Below are positions 33,659 through 45,234 of a DNA stretch of 64,000 nucleotides, one piece after another. The DNA lies in the NCBI GenBank assembly GCA_946406115.1, contig OX291544.1, positions 24,383,521 to 24,447,520 on the forward strand. The letters run 5' to 3'. The DNA is from Apoda limacodes. Its lineage: Eukaryota > Arthropoda > Insecta > Lepidoptera > Limacodidae. Numbering within the stretch: the first letter of the stretch is position 1; each line of letters opens with the position of its first letter. The translations under genes and the position numbers were made by a program. The notes under the pieces are model-generated. The model ran no database searches. It was given only the letters and a program-made list of their open reading frames with translations, and was not told the origin of the DNA.

Positions 33659-33958
33659 CTAAATTGTGATTCGACGGTTTATAGCCAGTGGCAACTTCGA
33701 TAGAAGACCCCGGTGCCAGACCCGATCGAACGCCTTTGCTATATCCAGGCTACATGCCAATGCCTCCCCCTGACTCTCAATGGCTAGTGCCCATCGGTGT
33801 GTGAGATACACTAGAAGGTCACCAGTCGAGCGACCGTGGCGAAAGCCATATTGACGGTCACTGATGAGCTGTGTGTTGATCACACGCTCCATCACCTTGG
33901 AGAGGAGAGAGGTAATAGCGATAGTCCTGTAATTCGATGGATCTGATATATCTAACAT
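33659..33958 (-). pseudogene. Jockey-like LINE reverse-transcriptase fragment
   Basis: One uninterrupted frame of about 99 codons: SDPSNYRTIAITSLLSKVME (motif 1; P of NYRP is changed to T), RVINTQ directly joined to LISDRQYGFRHGRSTGDLLV (motif 2, with a short deletion before it), ALACSLDIAKAFDRVWHRGL (first catalytic aspartate) and LSKLP. It then stops at the boundary with a small inverted duplication near 33646-33715. It is the same family as the relic at 7080-7672. Truncated on both sides. Confidence 0.85.
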
Positions 33959-34685
33959 CTATGGACAGTAAACAAAAGAGCTCGAGTTACGGCGCGGTCC
34001 CATTTCTTTGTATGGGATTAGGCATCTGTACTAGTATAATATTATATAATCTTTGATTTGGAGTATAAAAATATTGTATTGTAAGCTATGTATTGTTTAC
34101 CATTTTTTATTCCATATTACGCATGCCATTTGCCACGCACGGGCTTATGGCAGTGTTCGGCCACTACTTAGCCGTATTTTGCCTGCCCATATTTTAACAC
34201 AACCTTACACTATTGACTATTCTAATTTGCCGCCACCTCAGACCGCCCATGCCTGTGACACGCTTTGTTATAATTTAGGAGCAGGGGCACACAAAAAGTA
34301 ATAGTGCTAACGTGTAGGGGCTAAATACTGAATTAACTATTTGTATAAATAATACTACAGTTGTAATATTAGGCTCAGAAGGCAGTAACATTAGAATTTG
34401 GAATATTAAATTTAAATATTCTTTTCACTTTACTATTAGAATTAAAAAAAACATTCAGAATATTATTGATACATTTCGCCGATTTTAGCTCCTGTTAATA
34501 TTATATTTATTTTTGACTTGACATTTGTTGCAAACTGTAATCACCAAAATGTATCAATAATATTTCATAACACTTACACGAAAACAGTGTGTTATGTGCA
34601 GGTAAAGCTAAAGCTAAGACCTTAATTTATTACTTCTACGGGTTTGTTTTTTGTAAATTTTATGTAAATCTTTTCTCTAAGCAAA
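33959..34685. other. Region without recognised gene
   Basis: A frame at 34053-34301 covers GC-richer DNA (GCCCATATTTTAACACAACC, CCGCCACCTCAGACCGCCC) but shows no motif. Identity unknown. Confidence 0.35.
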
Positions 34686-34689
34686 GCGC

Positions 34690-35005
34690 TCGTTCATAGA
34701 TACCTAGGGCGGTAATGATGCGCCTATTCTATCAAATATGTATGAGAGCTTTACTGTTGTTCAGAATATGACCTACGCGCCAAGCGAGCAATTACGAGGT
34801 TTTAGTTCAGACAAAACTGGCTCTGGCTATGGCGTTGTTTTCTCTGCTTCTATTCCTGCCATTACAATTTATTTGGTGAATATATTTATTTTTCACCTTA
34901 TATTATTTTAATTTATTTATTTATATTTATATATTAATTTATGGGATGGAAAACGTTGTGTATTAAATAAACGGATTCTAAGGAAATTACAAACTCGAGT
35001 CATTA
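34690..35005 (-). repeat. Dispersed repeat shared with 21095 and 54113, minus strand
   Basis: GGGCGGTAATGATGCGCCTA, TTCTATC, TCCTGCCATTACAATTT, TTCACCTTATATTATT and ACAAACTCGAGTCATTAAAG are the reverse complement of the family order. The middle (34750-34850) contains sequence specific to this copy. Confidence 0.6.
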
Positions 35006-35584
35006 AAGCATCTCGTGAGAAAATTTACTCCTTACCACCCTTAATACACAATTTACTAGTCGTATTTTAAAACCAATACTAATTTCTTATATTTTGTTTC
35101 AGGTCAGTCAAAAGAGCAACGTAAATATACCAGTAAGTGTCGAGTTAAATATATCTAAATCCAATTGATCATTATTGACATTGGTCCATTTTTCGGATTA
35201 ATAAAGTAGTTTTTAATATACTAAAAGCCGTAATGTTAACCTAAAACTTTTACCCGATCATGTTTTCTATAACACAAACTACTAATCGAAATATCTTGAT
35301 TGCTACAGTCACTATATTCCGCATTAGGATTTATTATTAGTTAATTTGGATATCGATCAAAAACCATTTTCTTCTCCAATATTATTGAACAAAATTCTAA
35401 ATCATTTGTAATATTAGACTTTTGGTTATTATGAGTATTGAATAACAAGTCTTAAAATTCCGTAAACACATGAGCATGTGGGTATCGATCAAGAAACGAT
35501 TGAACGTGGTGCCTTCAAAATTGCTAAACAGACTTCTAGTTTTCGGTTCTTATTTTATTCTTTTTAGCAGTCCTATATTTTTTC
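35006..35584. other. AT-rich region, nothing recognised
   Basis: No supported gene. Confidence 0.35.
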
Positions 35585-35586
35585 AA

Positions 35587-35725
35587 TATAATCAAATCAA
35601 ATCAAAGAAGATTTATTTAAGTAGGTTTCTGAGAACACTTTTGTATCGTCAATACAATCTAAACAATGTAATTTCTGCCGAAAAGAGCCGGCAAGAAGTT
35701 CCATTTAAAGTAATAATACAATACT
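35587..35725 (-). mobile_element. LINE 3' end with (GATTT)n tail, minus strand
   Basis: AATCAAATCAAATCAAAG is the tail on the minus strand. Next come CAGAAACCTACTTAAATAA, ACGATACAAAAGTGTTCTC and CTTCTTGCCGGCTCTTTTC, a line (GAACCGGCAAGAAACTC in its usual form) found in the 3' region of a common lepidopteran LINE. Confidence 0.65.
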
Positions 35726-35894
35726 TTGTTATACATACAACAATTACTTAAGAAGAGCCACTAGACTCTACTAAGTGATACGAATCTGTGGAATCTTCTG
35801 AGAAATTATCTTTTTATATTAATTCTTAGTTCAGCTAGCTATTTTGATATTTCAATTGCTACGATTTCTTGGTAATGTTACAAAGGCAGACTCA

Positions 35895-36810
35895 GGCCCG
35901 TTAGATCAATTGCAGTTTAAACCTAGTATTGTAGTTTAAATTTTCATTTTGTCAATTTTCGTATGATTTCGACAACAGTTTAACGTATTTTTAAGTTTTA
36001 ACCTTAGATTAGTTTAAACCCTCGCCGCCGACGAGTTAAACTGTGAATGTAGTTAAACTTCAATATGGCGACCGTTTTTAAACGAACAGTTGATTCTGGA
36101 CGCAGCTCCTTGTCTTACGTCGCGAAGGTTGGTAAAGCTTGATGACAGCGTCAAGAAATATTTATGGACAGTTGGTATTGCGTCGGCTTAGATGATTTTC
36201 ACTATAATCTTTTTATAGCATGAAGTTTTAAATAAGTATTTCATATTATTTGCTACGTAAATTACATATTTATATACCACAGTCCACAAGATTATTTTTT
36301 TGTTACTATTTTGTGAGTTTTATAATGAAGAATACATATAGAAAATTCTCTAAACAATAATGTTGTAAGATACAAAGATTTAAATTAGAATCAAAATGAG
36401 ATCACACAGAATTAATTCTTTTTTAGAATTACTTTTAGTATAAGTACCTCATTCAATAATTATTTTATATAAAAAAATATATTCAAACGCAAGTAGTCAG
36501 AAATTCGTCTCAGCATCCTGTTCCTAGTGTGGAAAACTTTTCCGTAAATTATCGTTAGGATAAATTGTTTGAACAATAAAAACCCTTAAAAAACAGCTAC
36601 CTGCGACGAGAAGGCGACCCGCGAGACTGATGTTATGAATGAGTTGGGACTGAATGAAATGTAAAATGTTGCTACATGCAAAAGATTAAATTTAGTTTAG
36701 CGAAATCTTCGACATATTTCATTTGATCTTAAAAAGTTTAAACCATGGATTAAATTTAAACGTAGTTTACTGGTAAACTCTGGTTTAAACTGCGATTGAT
36801 CTGACGGGCC
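35895..36810. mobile_element. Harbinger-like non-autonomous DNA transposon (916 bp)
   Basis: Terminal inverted repeats of 28 bases: GGCCCGTTAGATCAATTGCA and GTTTAAAC at 35895-35922, and the complement with two differences at 36783-36810. The trinucleotide TCA flanks both ends (35892-35894 and 36811-36813), fitting the 3-bp target duplication of PIF/Harbinger elements, whose ends also begin GGCC/GGGC. GTTTAAAC-like motifs recur inside both ends. No transposase frame exists inside, so it is a MITE-like derivative. The superfamily call depends on the 3-bp duplication and end sequence only. Confidence 0.8.
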
Positions 36811-36813
36811 TCA

Positions 36814-38402
36814 CTTTTACTTAAGGGACGCATACACAGTAACTCATTGCCTGCTAAATGTCAAACGTTCAATGCGATTATCAGAAGCTTTGATTTCTTT
36901 TGAAAGTAAGATAAGGTCTTTATTTCGTGTGTTTATATGTGCAGAAAAGAAATTCGATGACTAGATAAACAAAATACATAGCTTAGTGTTCTATCCTCTA
37001 TAAGGGCTTATTTTTTTTACTTTTTGTCGGATATTTAATGTCGAGTTTTTGTAGGTATGTTTCTTTTAAAACACATTTTTAGGTCTAAGCCTAATGATTT
37101 TACTAGATAAAAATCAGTGTATAAAAATCGATTATGGTTTAGAGTTTTCGTAAATTTCGTAATAAATACTATTTTATCACTGAATTAAAATGAGATTCTA
37201 AAGGTAATTCATTATTTTTTCTTTATTTTTAGCTTATTACAAAGTATTTAAATATTTTTTTTCTTATATTCTTTTTAATATTGCTTTATTCAACTCAATT
37301 TAGTTCTTCAAACGAAATTCCCTTTTTTCTCCCTCGTTGTGTAATCTTCTATTTACATATATATTAACAACAGTTAAAAAGTTCATTGGGATAATTTAAG
37401 CAAACATCAAGATTACAGAATCCCCATCTTTTCTTTTCTTGACATATCTTAAAAATCTCTAAACTAAATAAAAGTTAGAGGCGAGATTTCAACGTACCTG
37501 ATAAAATAACTTTTTTACGAAGCAGTTTTAAAGAATTGTTGTTGATCGCCAAAACTGATAAGTAATTTAAAAGCTATGAATTATCAACAAGAGACACATT
37601 AATTTAATATTTAAATGTATTTTTGAATTGGGAGTTGAATTTTAGAATTACACCTCAAATTTTTTAAGTGAAATAAATTAGTTACTTTGGTAGCATAGTG
37701 TCTTGTATTTAAGCGGTTTTTACTTTATTTAATTTTATTAATATAAAGCATAACATAGAAGAAGGAGGAAGATAGTAGGCACATATGGCTTAAACCAAAA
37801 AGACCGTTGTGACTAAGAGCAGCCCATACAAACCTAGGTCTAATTATTTTAACAGGGCTAAATTTAGGATCTTAGGAAAAAAATGCATAATTTTTATCTC
37901 TAATTTTTGAGTAAAGTATATCTTTAGTAGACCTGTTCAGACCCCTAGTGTAATCATAGTAGACCCCTAGTGTAAACATGAAACTTGTGACAAAACTAAG
38001 TACCTACTTGTTTATTCATTAACACTCGTACCTAATCTTAGAATGAAAAGTGGTTTGGGTTTGACATTTTGTATTACAGCGACAATTCTCTTGTATTTTA
38101 ATTGTAGTTCTCCAGTAAATTACATTTACAACCCAAGGGCTAATTTGTGACAACATCTCAGAGAGAAATCACTGGGACTCGTTTGTTATATCTGTCACTT
38201 GCAAGTTATCAAATAAATAATTAGTCATGACTATTTCTGCACATAAAGTATTTGTTTTGAAGAAAGTTCTCGTGGACTAGAATAAGTTAAACTATGTATA
38301 CTGATTACTGTGTAGAACTAGTTCTTTATTCTGTGATATAAGTAACTTTCTTTGTACAAGACACAAAAATTGTGTCATTGTTAACTGCAAGTATAATAAT
38401 AA
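36814..38402. other. AT-rich region, nothing recognised
   Basis: No supported gene or named repeat. Confidence 0.35.
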
Positions 38403-38673
38403 TCCTAGTATTATGAATCTAAAAGTATGTCTGGATGGATGGATGGATATTTGTTACTCAATCAAGCTTAAACCACTGAACGGATCGGGATGAAACTTGA
38501 CACTTAGTTAGGTCTTGAAATAGGACATAAGCCACTTTTATCTCAAAAAAATCAAAATTTTCCGCGGAAAACTATAACCGAGCATAAACGAATTATAGTC
38601 ATCATTAGTATAATAAAGGATTTCTACGCCGATAACCGAAGTTAGGGCGGGCGGAGCCGCTGGCAAAATCTAG
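38403..38673 (+). mobile_element. Lep1-type Helitron, both borders present
   Basis: A|TCCTAGTATTATGAATC at the 5' border, a (GGAT)n run, AAACCACTGAACGGATCGGG, GGTCTTGAAATAGGACATAA, TAACCGAGCATAAACGA, CGCCGATAACCGAAGTTAGG, the 3' hairpin GCGG-AG-CCGC and CTAG|T ending at 38673. 271 bases, non-coding. Confidence 0.8.
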
Positions 38674-38744
38674 TATTTTTGGACATAACAATCAGCGCTA
38701 TCAAATTCCAAATTAAGCTAAGCTTTTTCTATGTATACATGACA

Positions 38745-38890
38745 ACAGGTACAAATACATATCTAGATACATTTTTTTTGTAGAAACATACATATATATA
38801 AGTAGATATTTGCATAGAAAACACCCGTCTCACGACAAGCAAAAAATATTTGTCTTGTGCGGAAAGGAAAGGAGTATCAAATGTTTAATT
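38745..38890 (-). mobile_element. SINE body fragment, minus strand
   Basis: Minus strand: CCGCACAAGACAAATATTTT, GACGGGTGTTTTCTATGCAA, CTTATATATATGTATGTTTC and a GTATTTGTACCTGTTG end. The same body is present in the tRNA-derived SINE at 52665-52843. The tRNA-like head is lost here. Confidence 0.6.
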
Positions 38891-38908
38891 TACTTTTATA
38901 ATGAAAGA

Positions 38909-39152
38909 AGCTTTTTCCTGCGGTTTCACCCGCCCTTAATTCGGTTATCGGTATGATTTCAACGGCAATTCCTCAATTAAAGAAAAAAAAAACAAGTCAC
39001 ACTATACGTCTTCAATTAGCCTTTATCCTTTCTCGAAAATCAAACTATCTCCATGCCAAATTTCATCTCCATTAGTACCGCGGTTTAAGCGTGAAAAGGT
39101 TACAGACAGACAGACAGATAGAGTTACTTTAGCATTCATAAAATTAGTATGA
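38909..39152 (-). mobile_element. Lep1-type Helitron, minus strand
   Basis: 5' border on the minus strand TCATACTAATTTTATGAATG at 39152, then GTAACTCTATCTGTCTGTCT, GGAGATAGTTTGATTTTCG, GTTGAAATCATACCGATAAC, CGAATTAAGGGCGGG and the hairpin GCGGG-TGAAA-CCGC. The CTAG border has mutated to GCTT. Confidence 0.75.
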
Positions 39153-39292
39153 TTGCAATCTTTATTTGTGTCAAGTAGAAAGATTGATACACTGCAAAGA
39201 TCCACTTCCATTTTATGCTCAAAGGTATATTTTTTTGTCCTAACACTCAAAGAGTCCAGGCCTAACCTGGATCGAACCAGTAGCTGTTAAAT
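39153..39292 (-). repeat. SINE-like segment with tRNA-type box B
   Basis: On the minus strand GGTTCGATCC (39267-39276) is a good box B but no box A is seen at the right distance upstream. It directly abuts the Helitron 5' end. Identity uncertain. Confidence 0.4.
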
Positions 39293-39588
39293 ATAAATAA
39301 ATGTCAAAATATTTTAAAAAATCCCAGCAAAGCAATGTCAAATTATATTTCTTCACGCTACTTAATAAATTTTATAGGATGTTTATTTCAAATATTATAT
39401 TAATCCTAAACAAATGTAATCTTCACGTTACGCGCGAGGGGATATATAAATGCAGGCTTATCGCCAAGTCCCGGCGTGCATTATGAATGAAGACCAAGCC
39501 TCGTGACGCCTGAATCTAGGTCAAGTTGCAATCCAAGACATGTGGGAATTACTTTAAAAACCATTGAAATCTCGACTCTGTTGACTTC
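39293..39588. other. Region without recognised gene
   Basis: A frame at 39301-39486 has no motif. Bases 39430-39545 are GC-richer (GCCAAGTCCCGGCGTGCAT) and unassigned. Confidence 0.35.
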
Positions 39589-39589
39589 A

Positions 39590-39790
39590 TCCATACTAAT
39601 AATATAAATGTAAAAGTGACTTTGTTAGTCTATCCCTTATTCCACGTTAAAACGGAGCATCTAATTAACCTGAAATTTGGAACAAGGATAGTTGAAGAGA
39701 CTTTTTATCTCGGATTTACTATAAATATAAAAAAAATCCGCAGGAATAATTATACAATTCCAAGGAATTACACGTGGACATAATAGATAT
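39590..39790 (+). mobile_element. Lep1-type Helitron, 5' part
   Basis: A|TCCATACTAATAATATAAAT at 39590, then GTAAAAGTGACTTTG, ACCTGAAATTTGGAACAAGG and ATAGTTGAAGAGACTTTTTA, ATCCGCAGGAATAATTATAC. The 3' hairpin and CTAG are missing. Confidence 0.75.
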
Positions 39791-39969
39791 AAATATTTAT
39801 TTCTACATAAAGCAACGTAAATTTATAAGCAATTGACTTATACAACTTAGTTTCTCTGGCTGTCGGGACGTAGTTAGTTCCTCTCAACTTGTAATAGCTG
39901 TAATGGGATATAACATGAAAAAAAGATGGTTCAGGTATAAGGTCTTTTATTAACATTTCTTGCTTTCTC

Positions 39970-40050
39970 TATCGGCTGAAACTACATGCATATCGTCAAC
40001 TATAAACTAAAAGTTTATAGTTGACGATATGCATGTAGTTTCAGCCGATA
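39970..40050. repeat. Perfect 38-bp palindromic hairpin with 5-base loop
   Basis: Bases 39970-40007 and 40013-40050 are exact reverse complements over 38 bases, loop TAAAA at 40008-40012. The arms begin TATCGGCTGAAACTACATGC and CATCGATA-type termini are absent. Arms of ordinary complexity (not AT simple sequence) rule out chance. No matching single copy of the arm was seen elsewhere in the window. Confidence 0.95.
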
Positions 40051-42730
40051 CAGATGCATCCTGCAGGGATAAAGCGAATAATCCAGTTAATGAAATTATA
40101 GAAAAAAGTAACACGGTCCTTAATTTTTGTTTAATATTCAAATCAACTTACAGTGCAAGAAACTTTTCTGACCCAGTAGTCAGAAATCAAAACTACAGTC
40201 GCCATATTTAAATTGTGTGAACTTGCGCGACACTAGCGACCTTATACCGGGTCAGTGAAGTTTGTTGCACTGTAATTTTACGTATGCGTCACGTATCGCA
40301 GAGAAGTATCTAGTCTGCGAATAGGGTTGTCAGCTTTCAACTTCCTCATTGTTCCACGAGAAGGATTATCCTACGGTAACTATGCAAAATTTTAGAACAT
40401 AATATGTGTGACACAAAAGTTACTTCCATAATTACCGTTCTCATGCACTTACCAAAATACTGGTCATGAATACAAATTTATCATCATTATGTACTACCTA
40501 TTCCAATTGTTTTTTTTTCCTACGTTTCTGTGTAGACTTAACATACAACCCTGAAAATAATATTCAACGTTTCACAATCTTTTATTATTTTATAATTCAA
40601 TGAAAAGAAAAAAATAATTATAGCCTGTTTTGTACACCTTGAACCCAAATACCTAAAACGTGCGAATCGAGCTGAGAACAACTCTGTTTTAAGTCTGATG
40701 TAAAGAAAGGGGCTTTGAGCTTGCTATGTAAAGAATGTCCATTTTTCAAATATTTATCCTACTACCTTACCTTTACGATGACCTGAAAAAGTCAGCTGGT
40801 AAAGTAGGCTGAATGAGAAGGCAGAGGACCGGGTGAGGGGACGTAACAGAACAAAAAATAGTGTTCTGTGGTGACGTTCGTTGGCGATGTCCAACATAGT
40901 CAAATCAATCTACCAAAACCCTGTTTACATTTTCCATTAATTAATAGTTGGAAAAAACTATAATCATGTCGAAAAAAATGTGCTTAATATTACACATGCT
41001 GCGTAACATTGTGTAACGGAACCATAACGCAGATTGTTATATACAAGGCTTTAGCGCAACATCTAATTTCCTCTTTTCTTCAGTCAGGCCATTTCACATT
41101 TCTTTATTTATTTTCCCTTTTAAAGTAACGAACACCAACTGAGTTTTACCGTCGGTTATTCTGCAACAGGTGCAACGTGGGCCCTTGCGAAATTAGGAGA
41201 AGAATAACAAAATTTCAATAAGTGGAAAAAGCTAGGTAGGTACTCATATTTGCAGTAATTTGTGTTATTTAAATTACTTAGGTATCTTTCATACATTATG
41301 TCCCTCTAAAGCTAAGAGCGGTGCTAGCATTACAATTTACATCTTCCTCGCACCTATATTAAATTGATTGAGGTTGGCAAAAAATGTAAACCGCCATCTT
41401 TTGGCCGTGGTGATTTTAAAATGACGTCACTTATATCATTTTTATATCATATCATTTTTTTTTCATTTGATCCCCACTAAAAGAAGGCTGACAAAAGATA
41501 CTTCATTCAACATCTTGTGGCGACGGCCATTTTGAAAATATTACAATATTGAGTATATTATAAACACCAGAACTTAAATTTATATGCAAAATTTCAGCAA
41601 AATCGGTTAGGAGAAACTGATTCTACATTCAGCTTTTAAGATTTTCACTAAACAAACAAACATGGCAAGTTAAATAAAGGGCATGTATTACTTGCAATTT
41701 CTTGCGAATTTAGCAAATTTGACAATCGTGTCACACTGACAGCAAGATAGAAAATAGATTTTTCAACAAAATAGTCAGAAACAGCACGAAAGAAAATGCA
41801 TAGCTACAACATCATGCCCAAAAGCTTATAAAAACAGCAATGGATTGTAAGCACCTGATGGCATTGAAAGAGAATCCCACAACTGTAAGCATATTAATGA
41901 CATACCCATTGCTTAAGGTAATGTAAACTCACATTTTGTCAACACTTAAAACAAAGCTGAATAAATTACCGCGCGGTTTGCGGCCGAGGCGAGACGTCAC
42001 ATGAATACAGTTTCAAAATTTGCGTAGTCTAATATTTCATACTTTTCAGAAGAACAATGTTAATCCTAAGCAGCATATTAACATTAAGAGGCTATACAAT
42101 CTAAATTTAATTATTGTTTTTGGAAAATGTTATTGCGGTTCCGCTAAGCAGATCCGACTAAAATTTAATGAATTTGTTCTTCGGAGATATGGTTCAAACC
42201 CTGAAAAACTGAAAACACGATTAATGAACTTTTGTTCGGTAAAAAAAAACCTAAACTGACCTCTTTTACGGCATTTTTTGATAACAATGATGTGTAACTA
42301 ATTTACTAAACTACTAATTTATTACATGTATTTCAATGAAAATCTCTGTGAGTTAAGATGTAGCTGCACTAATCGCACGCGCTCAGTTACATATCGCGTC
42401 ATCCTATATTTTACTCAAGTTTTCTGTCACATAGTACTGCCTGGATACCTTCGAGGCGCCTCACAGCGGGCTTCATAAACACGAATTTCTCATTTTTTTT
42501 TTGTTTTTACTAGTTATCTTTATATATTTAACACAATTACAATGATTCTAAAAACAAAAAAAGAAATTATAGTCTTCGCGGTGTTGGCAATCAACAAACG
42601 GTCATTGCTAAAATGTATAAACTAATTACGGATATCATTTTTTTTGTAAGCTTATTTAGTATTAAGCATTGATCAAAAGCAAAACACCTTATATTGACCG
42701 ATGGCTACTTACTTAGGTTTCACCCTAGAC
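40051..42730. other. Region without recognised gene; repeat fragments
   Basis: CAAATCAATCTACCAAAACC, CTGTTTACATTTTCCATTAA at 40898-40940 recur at 44196-44236. Bases 41375-41660 (ACCGCCATCTTTTGGCCGTG, GATTTTAAAATGACGTCAC, GGCGACGGCCATTTTGAAA, ATTTCAGCAAAATCGGTTAG) look like a dispersed repeat, with ATCTTGTGGCG-type lines. Bases 40790-40860 may be an RTE 3' remnant (GAGAAGGCAGAGGACCGGGT). A frame at 42020-42259 (79 codons) is unassigned. Confidence 0.4.
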
Positions 42731-42734
42731 ACAT

Positions 42735-43170
42735 AGCTTCAACGGGGCCTACATATATCGAGATTGGCGAACAGACTTAGTTCTGCAGCTTTCGCGGTTA
42801 AAAAGAATCCTCAAGTTACGGACAAAGATACTGCCCGGACAGTATAATTTAGCTGAATGTAGCGGATAGCGTGATATCCTACAGTATTTTACTATGGGGA
42901 CACGCAGCTGATATTCAAACAATCTTTGTGCTGCAGAAGAGAGCTGTTCGAACAAACTATAATCTATCCTGCATACACACTCTTTAAGAGATAAATTTCA
43001 GCAAATCACGGTGTTAACCTTAAAGTCTCTAATCTAATTTAATTTATGTTTATAAAAATATTGATTGTTTTAAATGAATAGAAATATTTCTAATCATTAT
43101 CCTCAAAATAGACACAAACTTGCTCTAATCCAAACAAAGTTTAAGAAATAGATAAATAATTTAAAGGAAA
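42735..43170 (+). pseudogene. CR1/Jockey-type LINE relic: C-terminal part
   Basis: Frame one: GLHISRLANRLSSAAFAVKK and VTDKDTARTV, then stops. A shift leads to DSVISYSILLWGHAADIQTI and FVLQKRAVRTNYNLSCIHTL. Farther on NHYPQNRHKLALIQTKFKK can be read. These are, in order, the conserved lines after the catalytic domain (HIS.LA.RLSSA, SYGI.LWG.A, LQK.A.R, NT.NK.KLALP). Multiple stops and frameshifts; catalytic domain absent. Confidence 0.85.
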
Positions 43171-44195
43171 ATATAGCCGTTTTAAACTTAAAGTTCAAAA
43201 ATTTCATAAACCTACTATATTTGATTTGATTATGTTTTCAAAACTAACTTTGAGGATTAACAATAACGTTACAATTCCTTTTTTCATTGAACTATTTAGG
43301 TTTTGAAACTGGGAATAAAGTGAAGACGCCATTCGTTTACTGACTCCAAATCCATTTTATTAGATTAAAAAAAAGCCAAAGTTCATAAAATGGATTTGCG
43401 AGTTTATTCACATCATATGCAGAACAAGATTTGGAACAAAAGTTTTATGTAGCTGAATTGACCGAGTATCGTACGTGTAAAGGTCTGAGTTTGTCATTTT
43501 GAGTAAGCTACAATTGCCTTGTTCTTCTGTTAATTACATTTGCCTGCCGGGCCGAGAGTTACAAGGATCCTGTGTAGGTAGGTACATCGAAGGGCAGAAA
43601 GGCAACCTTCGTCCATTATCCTGAAAGCAGATTGAAAGTGCTAATTACTTTAATACAATAATAATGACGTTGGTTTTACCTAAATCAATGTCTATGTCAA
43701 AATTTAAGACGACCTATGTCTTTTTAGTTTAGTTGACATAGCTGATATTATGTAGCTATATAAAAAAATTCAAATATAACCTTCCGCGTTGATTAAATTC
43801 ACCGAAGCTCGATTTTAATCAATTCAGTTTTTCTTAAAAAAAAAGTTGTAGTAAAAGATAATTAAAATAAAAAACTAGAAGTTTATCAGAACATTTTCTT
43901 TTCAAAGTCTCCTTTTTACAGTCGAGACACAGTTTCTTAAATTCCTGGGCACTGCGTGTGTAATTGTCTTTATAATCAAAAGTTAGTAGTGCTCGTTGGT
44001 TAGCACATCACTGAAAAACGATCGATATCTACAATATTGTCAAAACTTGATAAATTGTATATTTATGGACCAAAATGACTCATATTCGCAATATACGTGA
44101 TGACAAAAAAGAAAATCATCAAATCTGGATATAGTAGGTAGCGCTGCGGTCGAGTTACTAAAAAATAATAGATTGCTACACAAGGGTCGAAAGGG
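43171..44195. other. AT-rich region, nothing recognised
   Basis: No supported gene or named repeat apart from background motifs. Confidence 0.35.
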
Positions 44196-44249
44196 TCAAA
44201 TCAACCTACGAGAGCCCCACACACATTTTCCATTAATTGTTGGTTGGAA

Positions 44250-44515
44250 ATAGTCACCGCGCATTGCGGACCCTACAAAAATCTAATAACTTCCTTCTTA
44301 AAGAACCCCATATTGTAGTCCTTAGAGAAAACCTTAGCAGGGAGCTCATTCCACAACCTAAGCGTTCTCTGCTGTTGGTAGAAAGTAGTTCAAACAATTT
44401 CTCAGAATACATCCCATGATACAAGCGGTAGAACACACACAGGGAGGCAAAGTCGCTCCTCAGACTGTAGAACACACACAGGGAGGCAAAGTCGCTCCTC
44501 AGACTTAATATATGA
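44250..44515 (-). repeat. SINE-like repeat, minus strand, with a 39-bp tandem duplication
   Basis: CTAATAACTTCCTTCTTAAA, GAGAAAACCTTAGCAGGGAG, CTCATTCCACAACCTAAGCG, GGTAGAAAGTAGTTC and GGTAGAACACACACAGGG are the reverse complement of the long family body seen at 45235 and 53660. The block 44428-44466 is repeated exactly at 44467-44505. Apparent frames on both strands are by-products. Confidence 0.65.
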
Positions 44516-45230
44516 CCAAGGTCTCATTCATGATAACCAACTCGGAGACTTGTCAAAAATTATAATACTCTCCAAAAAATTTAAGTAAAATTGCAAATCA
44601 AGATTTAACTTATTGCATAATTTAGTTTGAGTTTGAGGATTCAATTACGTTAAGGGACACGTCTGAAGTACTGAATATCAAACGATGAAAATATTGTTAC
44701 CTGAAGTATTTGCTTTCTTGTCAAATTCAAGATTCACAAGTAGGCAAACAAGTTAACGTAAAACAACTTCACGAGCTTGTTAAATGTGCGAGTACCAAAG
44801 TGTTCGATGAGAATGTTTTACATTATTATACGTATTTGTAAAAAATTGTTTGAAGTACCTACATACGGAGCTGCCTAGTTAGCGTTACTTCTGTTAAAAA
44901 TATGTTTGTCTTATTTCTATATATTTATCGATTGACCGAGAAGGCACGTACTTATGTCCGTTCCATTGTGAACTACTGTAGCCTAAATGGCTTAACCAAT
45001 TTTGATGGATAAGTCTTAAATAAAAGGTATTAATTTTCCGATTGTTATAGGGTATATAAAAAAGTCAAGCGTGAGTCAAAAAAAAAAAAGAAAAAATGAA
45101 AACTAAAAAGTAAGTTACAAGTTAAACAAAAATAAATAAATAAAAAACCCCAGGGGCAAAAACATTGAGACCTAAAAAGAAATAAATAAAAGCACATAAA
45201 ACTTACGAAATATGTACTTTTCAGAGATTG
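44516..45230. other. AT-rich region, nothing recognised
   Basis: Holds A-rich runs at 45080-45100. No gene. Confidence 0.35.
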
Positions 45231-45234
45231 TTTG

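Noticed and set aside
34053..34301. 82-codon frame in GC-richer DNA as a possible gene
   Set aside because: No recognisable motif and no supporting signals; adjacent to transposon debris.
40790..40880. RTE 3' end suggested by GAGAAGGCAGAGGACCGGGT
   Set aside because: Only one line matches and no tail follows; not enough to list as a feature of its own.
42020..42259. 79-codon frame with a KCYCGSAKQIRLKFNEF stretch
   Set aside because: No family recognised, no signal or splice evidence, and the composition is that of surrounding DNA.
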